Source: Agrobacterium rosae
GTDB lineage: Bacteria > Pseudomonadota > Alphaproteobacteria > Rhizobiales > Rhizobiaceae
Length of the DNA: 32,183 bases
Direction of reading: 5' to 3'
Assembly (NCBI RefSeq): GCF_002915175.1
Contig: NZ_NXEJ01000018.1
Location: 1-32,183, forward strand
Shown: positions 16,885 to 25,706 of the stretch, in pieces
How the letters are laid out: each line of letters begins with the position of its first letter
How positions within the stretch are numbered: the stretch's first letter is position 1
The notes under the pieces: model-generated
The model's database searches: none
What the model was told of the DNA's origin: nothing
The model's input: only the letters and a program-made list of their open reading frames with translations
Program-made: the position numbers and the translations under genes

Positions 16885-17127
16885 ATGGAGCCACATACCG
16901 AGCACCAAGCACCGGAAGCTCCGAAAGATCAATGCAGAGCCGAAGCCGCTCGTGACCACATGATACACAAGCAGGGCAACGAATGGCGCAGCGAAGCACA
17001 TAACGACAACCGGAACCTGCCGACGGTTACTCGTGATGGCCGGCCCATGTCGTCTGTATCCGATAGTGAGCGAGATCGCGAGGGACTGGTTTACGAACTG
17101 AACAATCAGTGGCGCGCTGATCAGTAA
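16885..17127 (+). CDS. Hypothetical protein with two [N/Q]xWR repeats
   Basis: An 80-residue, very hydrophilic frame. It has two related segments, EAARDHMIHKQGNEWRSEA (near 19-37) and DREGLVYELNNQWRADQ at the C-terminus, each a short helix ending in N-x-WR. The internal similarity favours this strand over the antisense frame 17136-16828, which would be a hydrophobic protein starting at a GTG 2 bases after the methyltransferase stop. No convincing ribosome site precedes the ATG, so it is probably the 3' part of a frameshifted gene beginning at or after 16590. It is convergent with the methyltransferase gene. Confidence 0.35.
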   Translation: MEPHTEHQAPEAPKDQCRAEAARDHMIHKQGNEWRSEAHNDNRNLPTVTRDGRPMSSVSDSERDREGLVYELNNQWRADQ

Positions 17128-17138
17128 CGGGAACACGG

Positions 17139-18149
17139 TTATCGGGAGCTATCAATACGAGCAACGCCACTCTTGGGTCGACGAAGGAACCCCATGATGC
17201 TTTTTTTTGCGGAGGAGGAAGCTGGCTGGGAAGACACCGTTACCGATTCATCTTTGATACTCGCATAGTCCCGCCATTTATCCGATTCCTTCAAACGGCG
17301 TATCTGATCCTCTATTTCCTCAAACATAGCGATGCGGTATCGCGTCTTTTTCTGTTGATATTGCTCCAACGAGAGAGTGGATTGGGTTCCACTCTGCAAC
17401 TCTGCGAAGAACTCGCATCCTTGGGTTGGTCTCACATCCCCATCAAAGCTGGTGAGGCCAAGAAATCTCATTTCCAAAAGTAAAAGACCGAAAGAAGCGG
17501 GTGTGAGGTAATTGGCATGGCAGTCAAAATACTCGGCAGCATCGTGGCTTTCATCAGCTATCTTCTTTGCTGAAATCGGGTTGGAGGCTAGCTGGATGGT
17601 GTCTATCGGGAGTACGCCCCAATCGCCACGACGGCCTTTACCTACGATGACGTGATCATTGTAAGCCGAAAACACCGTGGAATAGGCATGCCTCGTCCGC
17701 TTTTCCTGAAACCGTTCCATGGCTAGGGAGATATCAAGAGGAGATTTAACGAAGTCGAATGTACGTCGCTTGTCGGGAACCGCTAGGAAAAGCCGACCTG
17801 TCGGAGATAGCAGTGTTTCACACGACTGCAGGAAAGTGATGATGTCAGGAACATGCTCAATGACATGGCTTGCAATTATCCATTCGAAGGTGCCGTGCTC
17901 TGACGCATCGAAGCTTTTCTCTAATGTGCCTTCACGCCAGACGACATCGACATGTTCTGTCAGCTCAACGTTTTCGCTTCGGTCGCTGTATTTCGTTTTA
18001 AGATCTTCGGCGCTGGCATGGTCTATGATTACAGTTTTGAAACCATCTCTCTTGGCGGCTATTGGCCGATAGCTTGGCCCGATCTCGATGCCTCGGGTAG
18101 ATCGAACTTCTTGTCTGACGTAATCACGAAATTCCATATTAATTCCCAT
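17139..18149 (-). CDS. Class I SAM-dependent methyltransferase
   Basis: A 336-residue protein. The SAM-binding strand-loop is RGIEIGPSYRPIAAK (residues 19-33), followed by the acidic strand VIIDHAS. WIIASHVIEHVPDII is the Methyltransf_11/23 motif IV, and LLSPTGRLFLAVPDKRRTFD is the following strand. The C-terminal third has a charged helix and a Ser-rich tail (VSSQPASSSAKKS). ATGs lie at 18149 and 18137; the second begins MEFRDYV, has GGGA seven bases upstream and matches the start of the relic at 14250, so it may be the true start. Proteins of this type are frequent in rhizobial polysaccharide clusters, where they may O-methylate sugars; that role is inference. Confidence 0.8.
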   Translation of the reverse strand: MGINMEFRDYVRQEVRSTRGIEIGPSYRPIAAKRDGFKTVIIDHASAEDLKTKYSDRSENVELTEHVDVVWREGTLEKSFDASEHGTFEWIIASHVIEHVPDIITFLQSCETLLSPTGRLFLAVPDKRRTFDFVKSPLDISLAMERFQEKRTRHAYSTVFSAYNDHVIVGKGRRGDWGVLPIDTIQLASNPISAKKIADESHDAAEYFDCHANYLTPASFGLLLLEMRFLGLTSFDGDVRPTQGCEFFAELQSGTQSTLSLEQYQQKKTRYRIAMFEEIEDQIRRLKESDKWRDYASIKDESVTVSSQPASSSAKKSIMGFLRRPKSGVARIDSSR

Positions 18150-18157
18150 CTAGACAG

Positions 18158-18322
18158 CTACCGAATATAAGTTTCTTGGTAATTCTCGGAGAATTTCGGC
18201 GTGTGCGCGGAAGCGTCAGTTTTTTCAAGGCTAGAGATGCTGGCAGCGCAGCCTGCGCGAGCAGGGTTGATCTTCTCATGAACGTTGCCCAAGAGCCAAT
18301 TGAATAGAAGAGCAAGGGACGA
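18158..18322 (-). other. Possible 3' tail of a lost gene upstream of the methyltransferase
   Basis: An open minus-strand frame from a stop at 18325-18323 to a TAG at 18160-18158 reads SLALLFNWLLGNVHEKINPA and ends SENYQETYIR, 8 bases before the methyltransferase ATG at 18149. Its position is that of an upstream operon gene's end, but no start or family is recognisable. The rest of the gap up to the next gene (18323-18522) contains no gene, terminator or promoter I can support; a TTGACA at 18492-18497 is too close to the next start to serve as a -35 box. Confidence 0.25.
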
Positions 18323-18522
18323 TTAGCAACTATTAAAGGGAAACTCCCCCATAACCGTCACACGTTTCCAGACACTTCCAATACTGATTTCTGGTCGGAA
18401 ATGGTCATATGGGCTCAACAAGTTTGCGGCCCTGACCGCTGCCCTGTCCGCCCTTACGCAAGGCACCAGTGGGTTGAATAGCCGCGACCGTTGACACAAG
18501 ACACAATCGTGAGGACGTAATT

Positions 18523-20181
18523 ATGAAAAACTCTACAAGGGTACTGCTGGCAGCGCTTGTGTTGTCATATCCAGTTGTAGTTTCCGCGCAATCGCAAGGG
18601 CCAACATTCAATTCGCTCAAACTCGTCAGCCCGAGTAAGCCCGGTAACACGATCATAAAGCCTGATGGGCTTTTGACGACTTCGCCAGTCTTCGATGTCA
18701 TGGCCTATGATTTTGTCAGTGACGGCGTTGCCGATAATTCAGCAAAGGCTAGCACCCTACTGTCTGCTGTCGGCAGCAACGGCGGCAAGATTAAATTCCC
18801 TTGTGGGACGTTCAAATTCTCCACCGCACTTGCTTACACAATCCCGTCTGGCAAGAACATCACGGTTGAAGGCGAAGGCTGCACCAAACTGCTGTTTGGA
18901 AACACTGATGGTCTCGTATTGACCTACACCAATAATTCCTCTTGGTCGGTCGTTCGCAATCTGGAAATTGCAACATCGGCTGCGACGGGAACCAATACCG
19001 CGCTGTGGCTGAAAAGCAACGTCGTCAACGTGCCGCAGAACGCCCGCTCTACCGTCATTGAGCATGTTCATGTCAACGGTTCAGACGGCTTGGGTGTCGC
19101 CAACTATTGGGGAAAGGGCATCTTTCAGGACAAGGTGTCGTTCGTCAATATTGATGATCTCACCTTCAATGGGCGGGCGACCCCGGCTTACGGTGGAGAC
19201 GGGGTTGTGGCGCAGGGGCAGACCGATCCTGCCTTTAATGTTGTAACCAATATCGTCAACTCGAATTTCGCTTACTGCGAGACGGGGTTCAAGTATGGCA
19301 CATATTACCAGGGACTAAGCTTCCTCGGCTCAAATATCACCGGATGCAGACGGGGTATTTACTCGCCCGTAGGCAACGTGTTCAACCTTCAGGCAACGAT
19401 CGCAGACAGCCAGTTTGCAAATGGCGTCTCCAATATTGAATTTGCGTCCGAGATGAGCGGCGCGCATATCTCGAACAATATTTTCTTACTGCATCCTAAT
19501 ACTTTCGGGATCAAGACAGCCGGACTGATTAACTCTACAATCTCTGCCAACGGGTTCTCTGCGGCCTTAATCGCAGGCCAGGGAAGTGCAATTAGCATTG
19601 GGACTTCAGGAAATACCGCGGAGACGGTCACGGTCAACGGCAACACATGCCTGTCAATTGCGAGCTGCATCACTATCGCCAGCGGAGCGAAGGGGATTGC
19701 AAGCGGCAACGCATGGTGGAATGTTACTGCCCCCTTCACGAACCGATCCGTGAACTTTTTTCAAACAAACAACATTCAAGATGGTGCGCGGCAAGTCACT
19801 CAAGCAGGCCCACTTTCAGCGGTTTCTTTTAGCGACGTCGTGAGCGTCAATAGTCTTCTTGGGTCAAAAACCTCCCCGACTATCGCTTCCGGGTTCTGCA
19901 CGTCTCCGAGCATCCTTGTCTCGAATGGAACGTTCTCGTTTCGAGTGGGCGTAGGGAGTTCCTGCGCCGCATCTTCGGGAACGGTGTCCATGCCAACCTC
20001 TGTGAATGGGTGGTCTTGCACAGCCACGAGCGTTGCAAACGTAGCAACAAGTGACCCGGTTATTGATCTTTCCGCTTCCAGCTTGTCATCGATTGTCATC
20101 AGAAATTATTCGAGAAGGACCGGAGCCCTTGCTAACTTCGCGTCTTCAGACTCTATCCTCGTTAACTGCCTGGCACAGTGA
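18523..20181 (+). CDS. Secreted right-handed beta-helix protein (pectate-lyase-3 type)
   Basis: A 552-residue protein with a clear signal peptide: MKNSTRVLLAALVLSYPVVV, then SAQS as the cleavage region near residue 22. After an extended linker, FDVMAYDFVSDGVADNSAKA (56-75) and GGKIKFPCGTFKFSTAL (about 87-103) match the N-terminal part of the pectate_lyase_3/tail-spike beta-helix family, and ITVEGEGCTKLLF starts the coils. Asn- and Thr-rich parallel-strand repeats continue to about 410, and a separate Cys-containing C-terminal domain (GFCTSPSILVSNGTFSF) follows. Such proteins bind or cleave polysaccharides outside the cell; the catalytic residues cannot be assigned. GAGG lies 8 bases before the ATG. 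It is the only plus-strand gene in the polysaccharide section before cysD. Confidence 0.75.
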   Translation: MKNSTRVLLAALVLSYPVVVSAQSQGPTFNSLKLVSPSKPGNTIIKPDGLLTTSPVFDVMAYDFVSDGVADNSAKASTLLSAVGSNGGKIKFPCGTFKFSTALAYTIPSGKNITVEGEGCTKLLFGNTDGLVLTYTNNSSWSVVRNLEIATSAATGTNTALWLKSNVVNVPQNARSTVIEHVHVNGSDGLGVANYWGKGIFQDKVSFVNIDDLTFNGRATPAYGGDGVVAQGQTDPAFNVVTNIVNSNFAYCETGFKYGTYYQGLSFLGSNITGCRRGIYSPVGNVFNLQATIADSQFANGVSNIEFASEMSGAHISNNIFLLHPNTFGIKTAGLINSTISANGFSAALIAGQGSAISIGTSGNTAETVTVNGNTCLSIASCITIASGAKGIASGNAWWNVTAPFTNRSVNFFQTNNIQDGARQVTQAGPLSAVSFSDVVSVNSLLGSKTSPTIASGFCTSPSILVSNGTFSFRVGVGSSCAASSGTVSMPTSVNGWSCTATSVANVATSDPVIDLSASSLSSIVIRNYSRRTGALANFASSDSILVNCLAQ

Positions 20182-20256
20182 AGATGTTTCCCGCCACGTT
20201 CCAAGATTGAAGTAATCCCTGGCTTCGGATTTCATCGCAAGGGAACCTCATTGGTA

Positions 20257-20271
20257 ATTGTCTAAGACAAT
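20257..20271. other. 15-base palindrome after the beta-helix gene
   Basis: ATTGTC-TAA-GACAAT is a perfect inverted repeat 76 bases after the beta-helix stop. It is too weak and lacks a T run for a standard terminator. It may be a protein-binding site or chance. Confidence 0.3.
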
Positions 20272-20288
20272 ATACGGGAGATATTTTT

Positions 20289-20600
20289 CTAGAGCAGATC
20301 CACTCTATTCGGGGTGATATCCACGGGAATTAAAATAGTTGGCGCGTTCGTTCGGCTCGGACAGTTTGACGGTCCGGCCTGACGTACTCCACAAGCAATC
20401 GACTGCTCGCTCAGTTTTGGCGTAAGATGGCATTTGAGCTTAGCAAATGCCATCTCGAAAGGATTGAGATCAGGGCTGTACTGCGGGAGACAAAGCAAGA
20501 GGAATCCTCCACCTTCGATTGCATGCCGTACGCCTTCCGCCTTATGTGCCGGAAGATTGTCCAAGATGACAATATCGCCCGATGCCAAGGTTTTAAACTA
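20289..20600 (-). pseudogene. 3' fragment of a second IS630 transposase
   Basis: Read on the minus strand: LASGDIVILDNLPAHKAEGV (second catalytic Asp), LPQYSPDLNPFEMAFAKLK (last Glu) and the C-terminus down to the terminal repeat. The end CTAGAGCAGATCC (20289-20301) resembles the CTAGAGCGCGTCC end at 15521, and the 20 bases that follow are also similar. Everything upstream of the second Asp, including the first catalytic region and the other inverted repeat, is missing. It is a relative but not a copy of the 15524-16406 element. Confidence 0.75.
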
Positions 20601-20650
20601 TTTTCTACACTGCGGTGGCGCGAAGCCAGAGGACGCAGGATATTTCCCGC

Positions 20651-20707
20651 ATACCGCGGTATTTTCAGGGTGTCGCAAAAATAAATGGACAAATATGTCC
20701 TATTTAT
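20651..20707. promoter_or_regulatory. Two adjacent palindromes, possible operator sites
   Basis: ATACCGCGGTAT (20651-20662) is a perfect 12-base palindrome. Eighteen bases later, ATAAATGGACA (20681-20691) and TGTCCTATTTAT (20696-20707) form an inverted repeat with one extra base. They lie between the IS630 fragment and the relic at 20875, about 480 bases upstream of cysD. A regulator-binding role is only a possibility. Confidence 0.25.
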
Positions 20708-20874
20708 GATTGTGCGTGACGATTGGGATTGGCATCTATCTTGATTCAATTAATACTGAGGCGAGAACGTCCTGAACGCCGCTGAACACCAACAGATGAA
20801 AGATATGTCGTTTTCCGAGTAACTGGTTTGGCTTGATGATCCTTAGTTCCCTCAATAAAAACGGTTACGCTCGA

Positions 20875-21081
20875 ATGCTGGTCAGCGAGAGAATTATCGA
20901 TGAAACAGGGAATGTTGGCGTTCATGAGGTTTTCCGATAAGAAAGACTCCAAGAAGAACTAGTCGCTCTGGGAGACAAACACTCTTCAACGATTGAAATC
21001 GCTTGGGATGAGATGATTATTACTTCAAGGCCTTCAGGCGAACACAGGCCATTCTGCAACGATGAACAAGCAGATTTATAG
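20875..21081 (+). pseudogene. Possible decayed small gene upstream of cysD
   Basis: From an ATG at 20875 one frame reads MLVSERIIDETGNVGVHEVF with a stop at 20938-20940. It continues in the same frame as ERLQEELVALGDKHSSTIEI and then AWDEMIITSRPSGEHRPF, ending at a TAG at 21079-21081. The composition is protein-like, but the family is unknown and there is no good ribosome site. Other parts of 20708-21184 show nothing I can support; no nod box or clear promoter precedes cysD. Confidence 0.25.
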
Positions 21082-21184
21082 CTCGTGACAGGCAGGAGTT
21101 CGTTATAAAGCGCTAGAGAATTGTCACGTATGCACCCTCAATAACCGCTTGTAAATTATATTTACGCGCCGTGAAGGATTACCA

Positions 21185-22099
21185 ATGGGCAAGCAAACCG
21201 GTGAATTCGAACACCTCAGAAAGCTCGAATCCGAAGCAATTTTCATAATGAGAGAAGTTGCTGCGGAATTCCAAAAGCCGGTGATGCTCTATTCAATTGG
21301 TAAAGATTCTTCCGTCATGCTGCATCTAGCCATGAAGGCGTTCTTCCCGTCAATGCCGCCGTTTCCTCTTTTGCACATCGACACTACTTGGAAATTCCGT
21401 GAAATGATCGAATTTCGCGATCGAATTGTTGCAGATCACGGCATGAAGCTAATCAAACATACTAACCCGGAGGGATTGAGCGAAAATATAACTCCATTCG
21501 TTCACGGTTCCGATACCTATACCAGCGTGATGAAAACTGATGCTCTTCGACAGGCGCTCGACAGAGAGGGTTTTGATGCCGCATTTGGAGGTGCCCGCCG
21601 CGATGAAGAAAAGAGTCGCGCAAAAGAGCGCATTTTTTCATTTCGAACGTCTGATCACAACTGGGATCCCAAAAACCAACGACCAGAGCTTTGGAACATT
21701 TATAACACCCGAGTACGGCCTGGCGAGTCCATTAGAGTGTTTCCACTCTCAAATTGGACTGAGCTAGACATCTGGCAATATATCTTACTGGAGAAAATCC
21801 AAATCGTGCCGCTTTATTTTGCAGCGAGGCGTCCGGTTGTGGAAAGAAATAATCAATGGATTATGGTCGATGATGATCGTTTTCCCCTTCTGCCCGGGGA
21901 AAAGCCAGTTACAAAGTCCGTACGATTCCGCACCCTAGGCTGCTACCCTCTGACAGCAGCTATAGAATCGCAAGCCAGCACAGTGGATCAGATTATTTTT
22001 GAGATGCTAGGGACCCGGTCTTCTGAACGTTCAGGTAGGCTTATCGATCATGACGATCATAGCTCGATGGAAAAGAAGAAAAGGCAGGGATATTTCTGA
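21185..22099 (+). CDS. cysD: Sulfate adenylyltransferase small subunit (CysD/NodP)
   Basis: A 304-residue PP-loop ATP pyrophosphatase that, with CysN, makes adenosine 5'-phosphosulfate from sulfate and ATP in the cytoplasm. The family's SGGKDS loop appears as [18 protein letters not shown] (residues 36-53). Diagnostic blocks are [55 protein letters not shown] and [16 protein letters not shown]. The C-terminus [20 protein letters not shown] is also typical. AAGGA stands six bases before the ATG. Its TGA shares a base with the ATG of cysNC (TGATG), so the pair is translationally coupled. It could equally be named nodP; without nod genes or a nod box the neutral name is safer. Confidence 0.95.
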   Translation: MGKQTGEFEHLRKLESEAIFIMREVAAEFQKPVMLYSIGKDSSVMLHLAMKAFFPSMPPFPLLHIDTTWKFREMIEFRDRIVADHGMKLIKHTNPEGLSENITPFVHGSDTYTSVMKTDALRQALDREGFDAAFGGARRDEEKSRAKERIFSFRTSDHNWDPKNQRPELWNIYNTRVRPGESIRVFPLSNWTELDIWQYILLEKIQIVPLYFAARRPVVERNNQWIMVDDDRFPLLPGEKPVTKSVRFRTLGCYPLTAAIESQASTVDQIIFEMLGTRSSERSGRLIDHDDHSSMEKKKRQGYF

Positions 22100-23994
22100 T
22101 GCATGATAGTCTGGACAAATTGCTTGACCCTCAGTCGTTGGATACACCATCTTCGGATGGGAAGGATCTACTTCGGTTCCTAACGTGCGGTTCAGTTGAT
22201 GACGGTAAATCAACGCTGATTGGCAGGCTTTTGTACGATATGAAGCTCGTGTTCGACGACCAACTTGCGAGCGTTGAGAAAGATTCGGAGCGGTTTGGTA
22301 CAACTGGTGACGACATTGATCTAGCGCTTTTGGTTGATGGCTTACAGGCAGAACGTGAGCAAGGAATTACGATTGATGTCGCGTATCGCTTCATAACTAC
22401 GAAAAAACGCAAGTTTATCATCGCAGACACACCGGGCCACGAGCAGTATACGCGAAATATGGCGACCGGCGCTTCAAACTCGGATTTGGCTGTAATTTTG
22501 GTAGACGCGCGGAAAGGTGTTTTGACGCAAACCCGCAGGCACTCTTTCATAGTGTCTCTACTGGGTGTTAAGAACGTGGTCCTGGCTGTCAATAAAATAG
22601 ATTTGGCAGACTTTAGTGAAGATTTATTCAAGACAATTGTCAGCGAATATAAAGAATTTGCTTCTAATCTTAAGTTTGAGACACTAACGGCGATACCCAT
22701 TTCGGCGCGATTTGGCGATAACGTTCTTTCGCGCAGCGAGAACATGCCTTGGTATAAAGGTCCAACATTAGTCGAGCATTTGGAAGCTATAAAAATTCAT
22801 TCCGACGCCGTCAGTCAACCTTTCCGATTTACTGTTCAATGGGTTAACCGACCAAATCTCGACTTTCGTGGATTTTCAGGCACAATAGCTTCTGGCGAGG
22901 TTAAGGTCGGGGATCAGCTTCTCGTTGTGACATCGGGCCAAAAAGCAAAAGTGCAGTCTATTGTAACCTACGACGGAGAACTTGCTTCTGCTGAAGCAGG
23001 ACAAGCGGTTACCTTGACGTTGGATGAGGAAATCGACATTTCCCGAGGGGATGTACTCTGTCAACCATCGAAACAGCCGGAGATCACTGATCAGTTCCAA
23101 GCGAGGCTTATATGGATGAGTGACATTCCGATGATTCCTGGGCGCCCAATTTTGATCAAGCTTGGTGCGCGCACCATCTTGGGCTCGGTTACGGAAATCC
23201 GTTACAAGACAGATGTTAATACCTTTGCAGAGCTTGCTACGAAAACCCTCCAGCTAAATGAGGTCGCCTTGGTAAACTTCGCCACCAGCGAACCATTAGT
23301 TTATGATGCTTATCAAAAGAATCCTTCGATGGGAGCCTTCATCGTCATCGATCGGGTGACTAACCTCACGATCGGAGCTGGGATGATAGAGCACGGCTTG
23401 AGGCGTGCCACTAATCTGCATTGGCAGCCTACAGTTGTCACAAAGGCAACCCGCGCTCAGATAAAGGCACAACAGCCTGTGATACTCTGGTTCACAGGCC
23501 TTTCAGGGGCTGGTAAATCAACCGTTGCAAACTTAGTCGAACGAAAGCTACTCGCGCTTGGCCACCACACCTATCTGCTTGATGGAGATAATGTTCGTCA
23601 CGGTTTAAACAAAGACCTTGGGTTTACCGACGCTGACCGGGTTGAGAACATTCGCCGTATCGCAGAGGTTGCTAGGCTTATGACCGATGCTGGTCTTATA
23701 ACGCTCGTATCCTTCATTTCGCCCTTTCGCGCCGAACGGCGGTTGGCGCGCGAATTGGTCGGAGAGAGCGAGTTCGTTGAAATTTTTATTGCCGCCCCGC
23801 TCTCGGTCGTTGAGCAAAGAGATGCAAAAGGCCTGTACGCGAAGGCGAGGCGAGGCGAAATCAAAAACTTTACCGGCATTGACAGCCCATATGAAGAACC
23901 AGAGCACCCTGAGCTAATATTGGATAGTGCCACATTTACCGCTGAACAGTTGGCCGAAAAGGTGCTTGAGTACATGGCTGTGCGAAGATATTGA
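22099..23994 (+). CDS. cysNC: Bifunctional sulfate adenylyltransferase GTPase subunit/APS kinase (CysNC/NodQ)
   Basis: A 631-residue fusion. Residues 1 to about 430 are the EF-Tu-like GTPase that drives APS synthesis with Cys[16 protein letters not shown] (31-45), the [13 protein letters not shown] switch region (86-98), DTPGHEQYT (110-118) and NKID (165-168). Residues about 455-631 are APS kinase, which makes [24 protein letters not shown] (P-loop), [33 protein letters not shown] and [15 protein letters not shown]. Length agrees with NodQ. PAPS can serve cysteine synthesis or sulfotransferases; a sulfotransferase gene 7 kb away and the absence of other cysteine genes favour the latter, by inference. 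Confidence 0.95.
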   Translation: MHDSLDKLLDPQSLDTPSSDGKDLLRFLTCGSVDDGKSTLIGRLLYDMKLVFDDQLASVEKDSERFGTTGDDIDLALLVDGLQAEREQGITIDVAYRFITTKKRKFIIADTPGHEQYTRNMATGASNSDLAVILVDARKGVLTQTRRHSFIVSLLGVKNVVLAVNKIDLADFSEDLFKTIVSEYKEFASNLKFETLTAIPISARFGDNVLSRSENMPWYKGPTLVEHLEAIKIHSDAVSQPFRFTVQWVNRPNLDFRGFSGTIASGEVKVGDQLLVVTSGQKAKVQSIVTYDGELASAEAGQAVTLTLDEEIDISRGDVLCQPSKQPEITDQFQARLIWMSDIPMIPGRPILIKLGARTILGSVTEIRYKTDVNTFAELATKTLQLNEVALVNFATSEPLVYDAYQKNPSMGAFIVIDRVTNLTIGAGMIEHGLRRATNLHWQPTVVTKATRAQIKAQQPVILWFTGLSGAGKSTVANLVERKLLALGHHTYLLDGDNVRHGLNKDLGFTDADRVENIRRIAEVARLMTDAGLITLVSFISPFRAERRLARELVGESEFVEIFIAAPLSVVEQRDAKGLYAKARRGEIKNFTGIDSPYEEPEHPELILDSATFTAEQLAEKVLEYMAVRRY

Positions 23995-24057
23995 GTGCAC
24001 ATTGGACGATTGGTCATCGCTGTCAATCGGCGTGGAATATTGACCCCTCTGGCGGGG

Positions 24058-25671
24058 TGAGGGGATGCGGACGAAAACTTGGACCACCAGGAGGTAGTTC
24101 ATGTATTCCTACGCAGACAGACTTCGAGCCGTTGAGCTTTACATCAGGCTTGGCAAGCGGGTCAAGGCGACCATTCGCCAGTTAGGTTATCCTACCAAGA
24201 ATGCTCTAAAAAGCTGGCACCGCGAGTACGAGCAGCGTCGTGATCTGTGTGTTCGCTATCCGGCTCGAACGCGGAAATATTCCGATGAGCAGAAGCAGGC
24301 GGCGCTTGAGCACTACCGCACTCACGATCGCTGTATCTCTGCGACGATGCGAGCGGTGGGTTATCCCGGTCGTGGAACCTTGACAGCTTGGGTTCGAGAA
24401 GCGTTTCCGGAATCGAAGACATCCATAGTCGGCCGATCGTGGCGTCCGGCCTATCCTGAGAGTTTGAAACAGGTCGGTGTCTTCGAGCTTTGCAGTGGAG
24501 AGGAAAGTGCCCAACGAGTAGCGGACCGACTGGGCGTGTGCAGGCCGACGTTGTGCAACTGGAAAGACCAGCTACTCGGTCATGAGGCTTCTACATCCAT
24601 GAAACGCCGCAAAGCCAACTCCAAAGCGCCAGAACGTGAGGAACTCGAGCGACAGCTTGAAGCTCTACAGCGTGATGTCCGCCAGTTGCAACTCGAACAT
24701 GATCTCCTGAAGAAGGCCAATGAACTTTTAAAAAAAGGTCTGGGCGTCGATCTGCTGATCCTGAGTAATCGGGAGAAGACACAGCTAAATGACGCCCTAA
24801 AGGAAGTTTACCGCTTGCCAGAACTGCTCGCCCAGCTACGAATTGCCCGAAGCTCCTACTTTTACCATCGCACGCGCATGTGTCTGGCAGACAAGTATGC
24901 CGCCGTCCGCCACAGCCTTGCGGAAATCTTTGAAGCGAACCGTCGTTGCTACGGCTATCGGAGACTACAGGCGTCCCTGGCCAGACAGAGCATGATAATC
25001 TCGGAAGAGGTTGTTCAGCGCTTGATGAAGCAGGAGCAACTGGTCGTTGCCCGACCGCGTCGCCGGCGTTTCGGATCGTACCTGGGAGAAATCAGTCCGG
25101 CCCCTGACAACCTGATCAATCGCGACTTCCATGCAAAAGCGCCGAATGTGAAGTGGCTGACAGACATCACCGAGTTCCAGATCCCAGCCGGGAAGGTCTA
25201 CCTTTCGCCTATCATCGATTGCTTCGACGGCATGGTCATCAGTTGGTCGATCGGAACGCAAGCAGATGCGGGCCTGGTCAATACAATGCGGGATGCCGCC
25301 ATAAAAACGGTGAGCGAAGGCAAGGAACGGCTAATTGTCCATTCCGATCGCGGAGCTCATTATCGCTGGCCCGGCTGGCTAACACGGATCAGCGAAGCAA
25401 ACCTGGTTCGTTCAATGTCCCGAAAGGGTTGCTCGCAAGACAACGCTGCTTGTGAAGGCTTCTTCGGTCGATTGAAAACAGAACTCTTTTATCCACGAGA
25501 TTGGAAGGCCATCACAATCGCACAGTTCGTCAGAGAAGTGGATGCCTACATCACATGGTACAATGAGAGGCGTATCAAGATATCACTGGGATCACTCAGC
25601 CCGGTAGAATATCGTAAGAGCCTCGGCCTTAAAATTTGAAGCAGTCCAACTTTTTATCCGCATCCCCCTCA
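24058..25671 (+). mobile_element. IS3-family element with a single transposase ORF
   Basis: Inverted ends are clear: 24058-24084 reads TGAGGGGATGCGGACGAAAA then CTTGGAC, and the complement of 25644-25671 reads TGAGGGGGATGCGGATAAAA then AGTTGGAC, so they match with one gap and few substitutions. The ends are TG...CA. The 3-5 bases on each side (GGGG and TTTAG) do not form a target duplication. It lies 63 bases past the cysNC stop; that interval holds GGAATATTGACCCC, reminiscent of an IS21-type end, but too little to call. Confidence 0.85.
24101..25639 (+). CDS. IS3-family transposase, single ORF
   Basis: A 512-residue protein with the OrfA and OrfB parts in one frame. The first 190 residues have repeated helix-turn-helix units (GKRVKATIRQLGYPTKNALK, DRCISATMRAVGYPGRGTLT, SAQRVADRLGVCRPTLCNWK), then a coiled coil (EELERQLEALQRDVRQLQLE). 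The DDE core has WLTDITEF (Asp near 354), VHSDRGAHY (Asp near 415) and CEGFFGRLKTELFY (Glu near 451). At the normal OrfA/OrfB junction there is an A7 run (24730-24736, in CTTTTAAAAAAAGG) read straight through; many relatives need a -1 shift here. The frame is open, so it may be active. AGGAGG lies nine bases before the ATG. Confidence 0.9.
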   Translation: MYSYADRLRAVELYIRLGKRVKATIRQLGYPTKNALKSWHREYEQRRDLCVRYPARTRKYSDEQKQAALEHYRTHDRCISATMRAVGYPGRGTLTAWVREAFPESKTSIVGRSWRPAYPESLKQVGVFELCSGEESAQRVADRLGVCRPTLCNWKDQLLGHEASTSMKRRKANSKAPEREELERQLEALQRDVRQLQLEHDLLKKANELLKKGLGVDLLILSNREKTQLNDALKEVYRLPELLAQLRIARSSYFYHRTRMCLADKYAAVRHSLAEIFEANRRCYGYRRLQASLARQSMIISEEVVQRLMKQEQLVVARPRRRRFGSYLGEISPAPDNLINRDFHAKAPNVKWLTDITEFQIPAGKVYLSPIIDCFDGMVISWSIGTQADAGLVNTMRDAAIKTVSEGKERLIVHSDRGAHYRWPGWLTRISEANLVRSMSRKGCSQDNAACEGFFGRLKTELFYPRDWKAITIAQFVREVDAYITWYNERRIKISLGSLSPVEYRKSLGLKI

Positions 25672-25706
25672 TTTAGGCGTAAGGGTCTTTAGCCTCGCGC
25701 AATAGT

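Noticed and set aside
16828..17136. Hydrophobic minus-strand frame beginning at a GTG just after the methyltransferase stop.
   Set aside because: It is the complement of a strongly charged plus-strand frame that has internal repeats, so it is more likely a shadow. A membrane protein cannot be fully excluded.
18490..18522. TTGACA as a -35 box for the beta-helix gene.
   Set aside because: The matching -10 would overlap the start codon.
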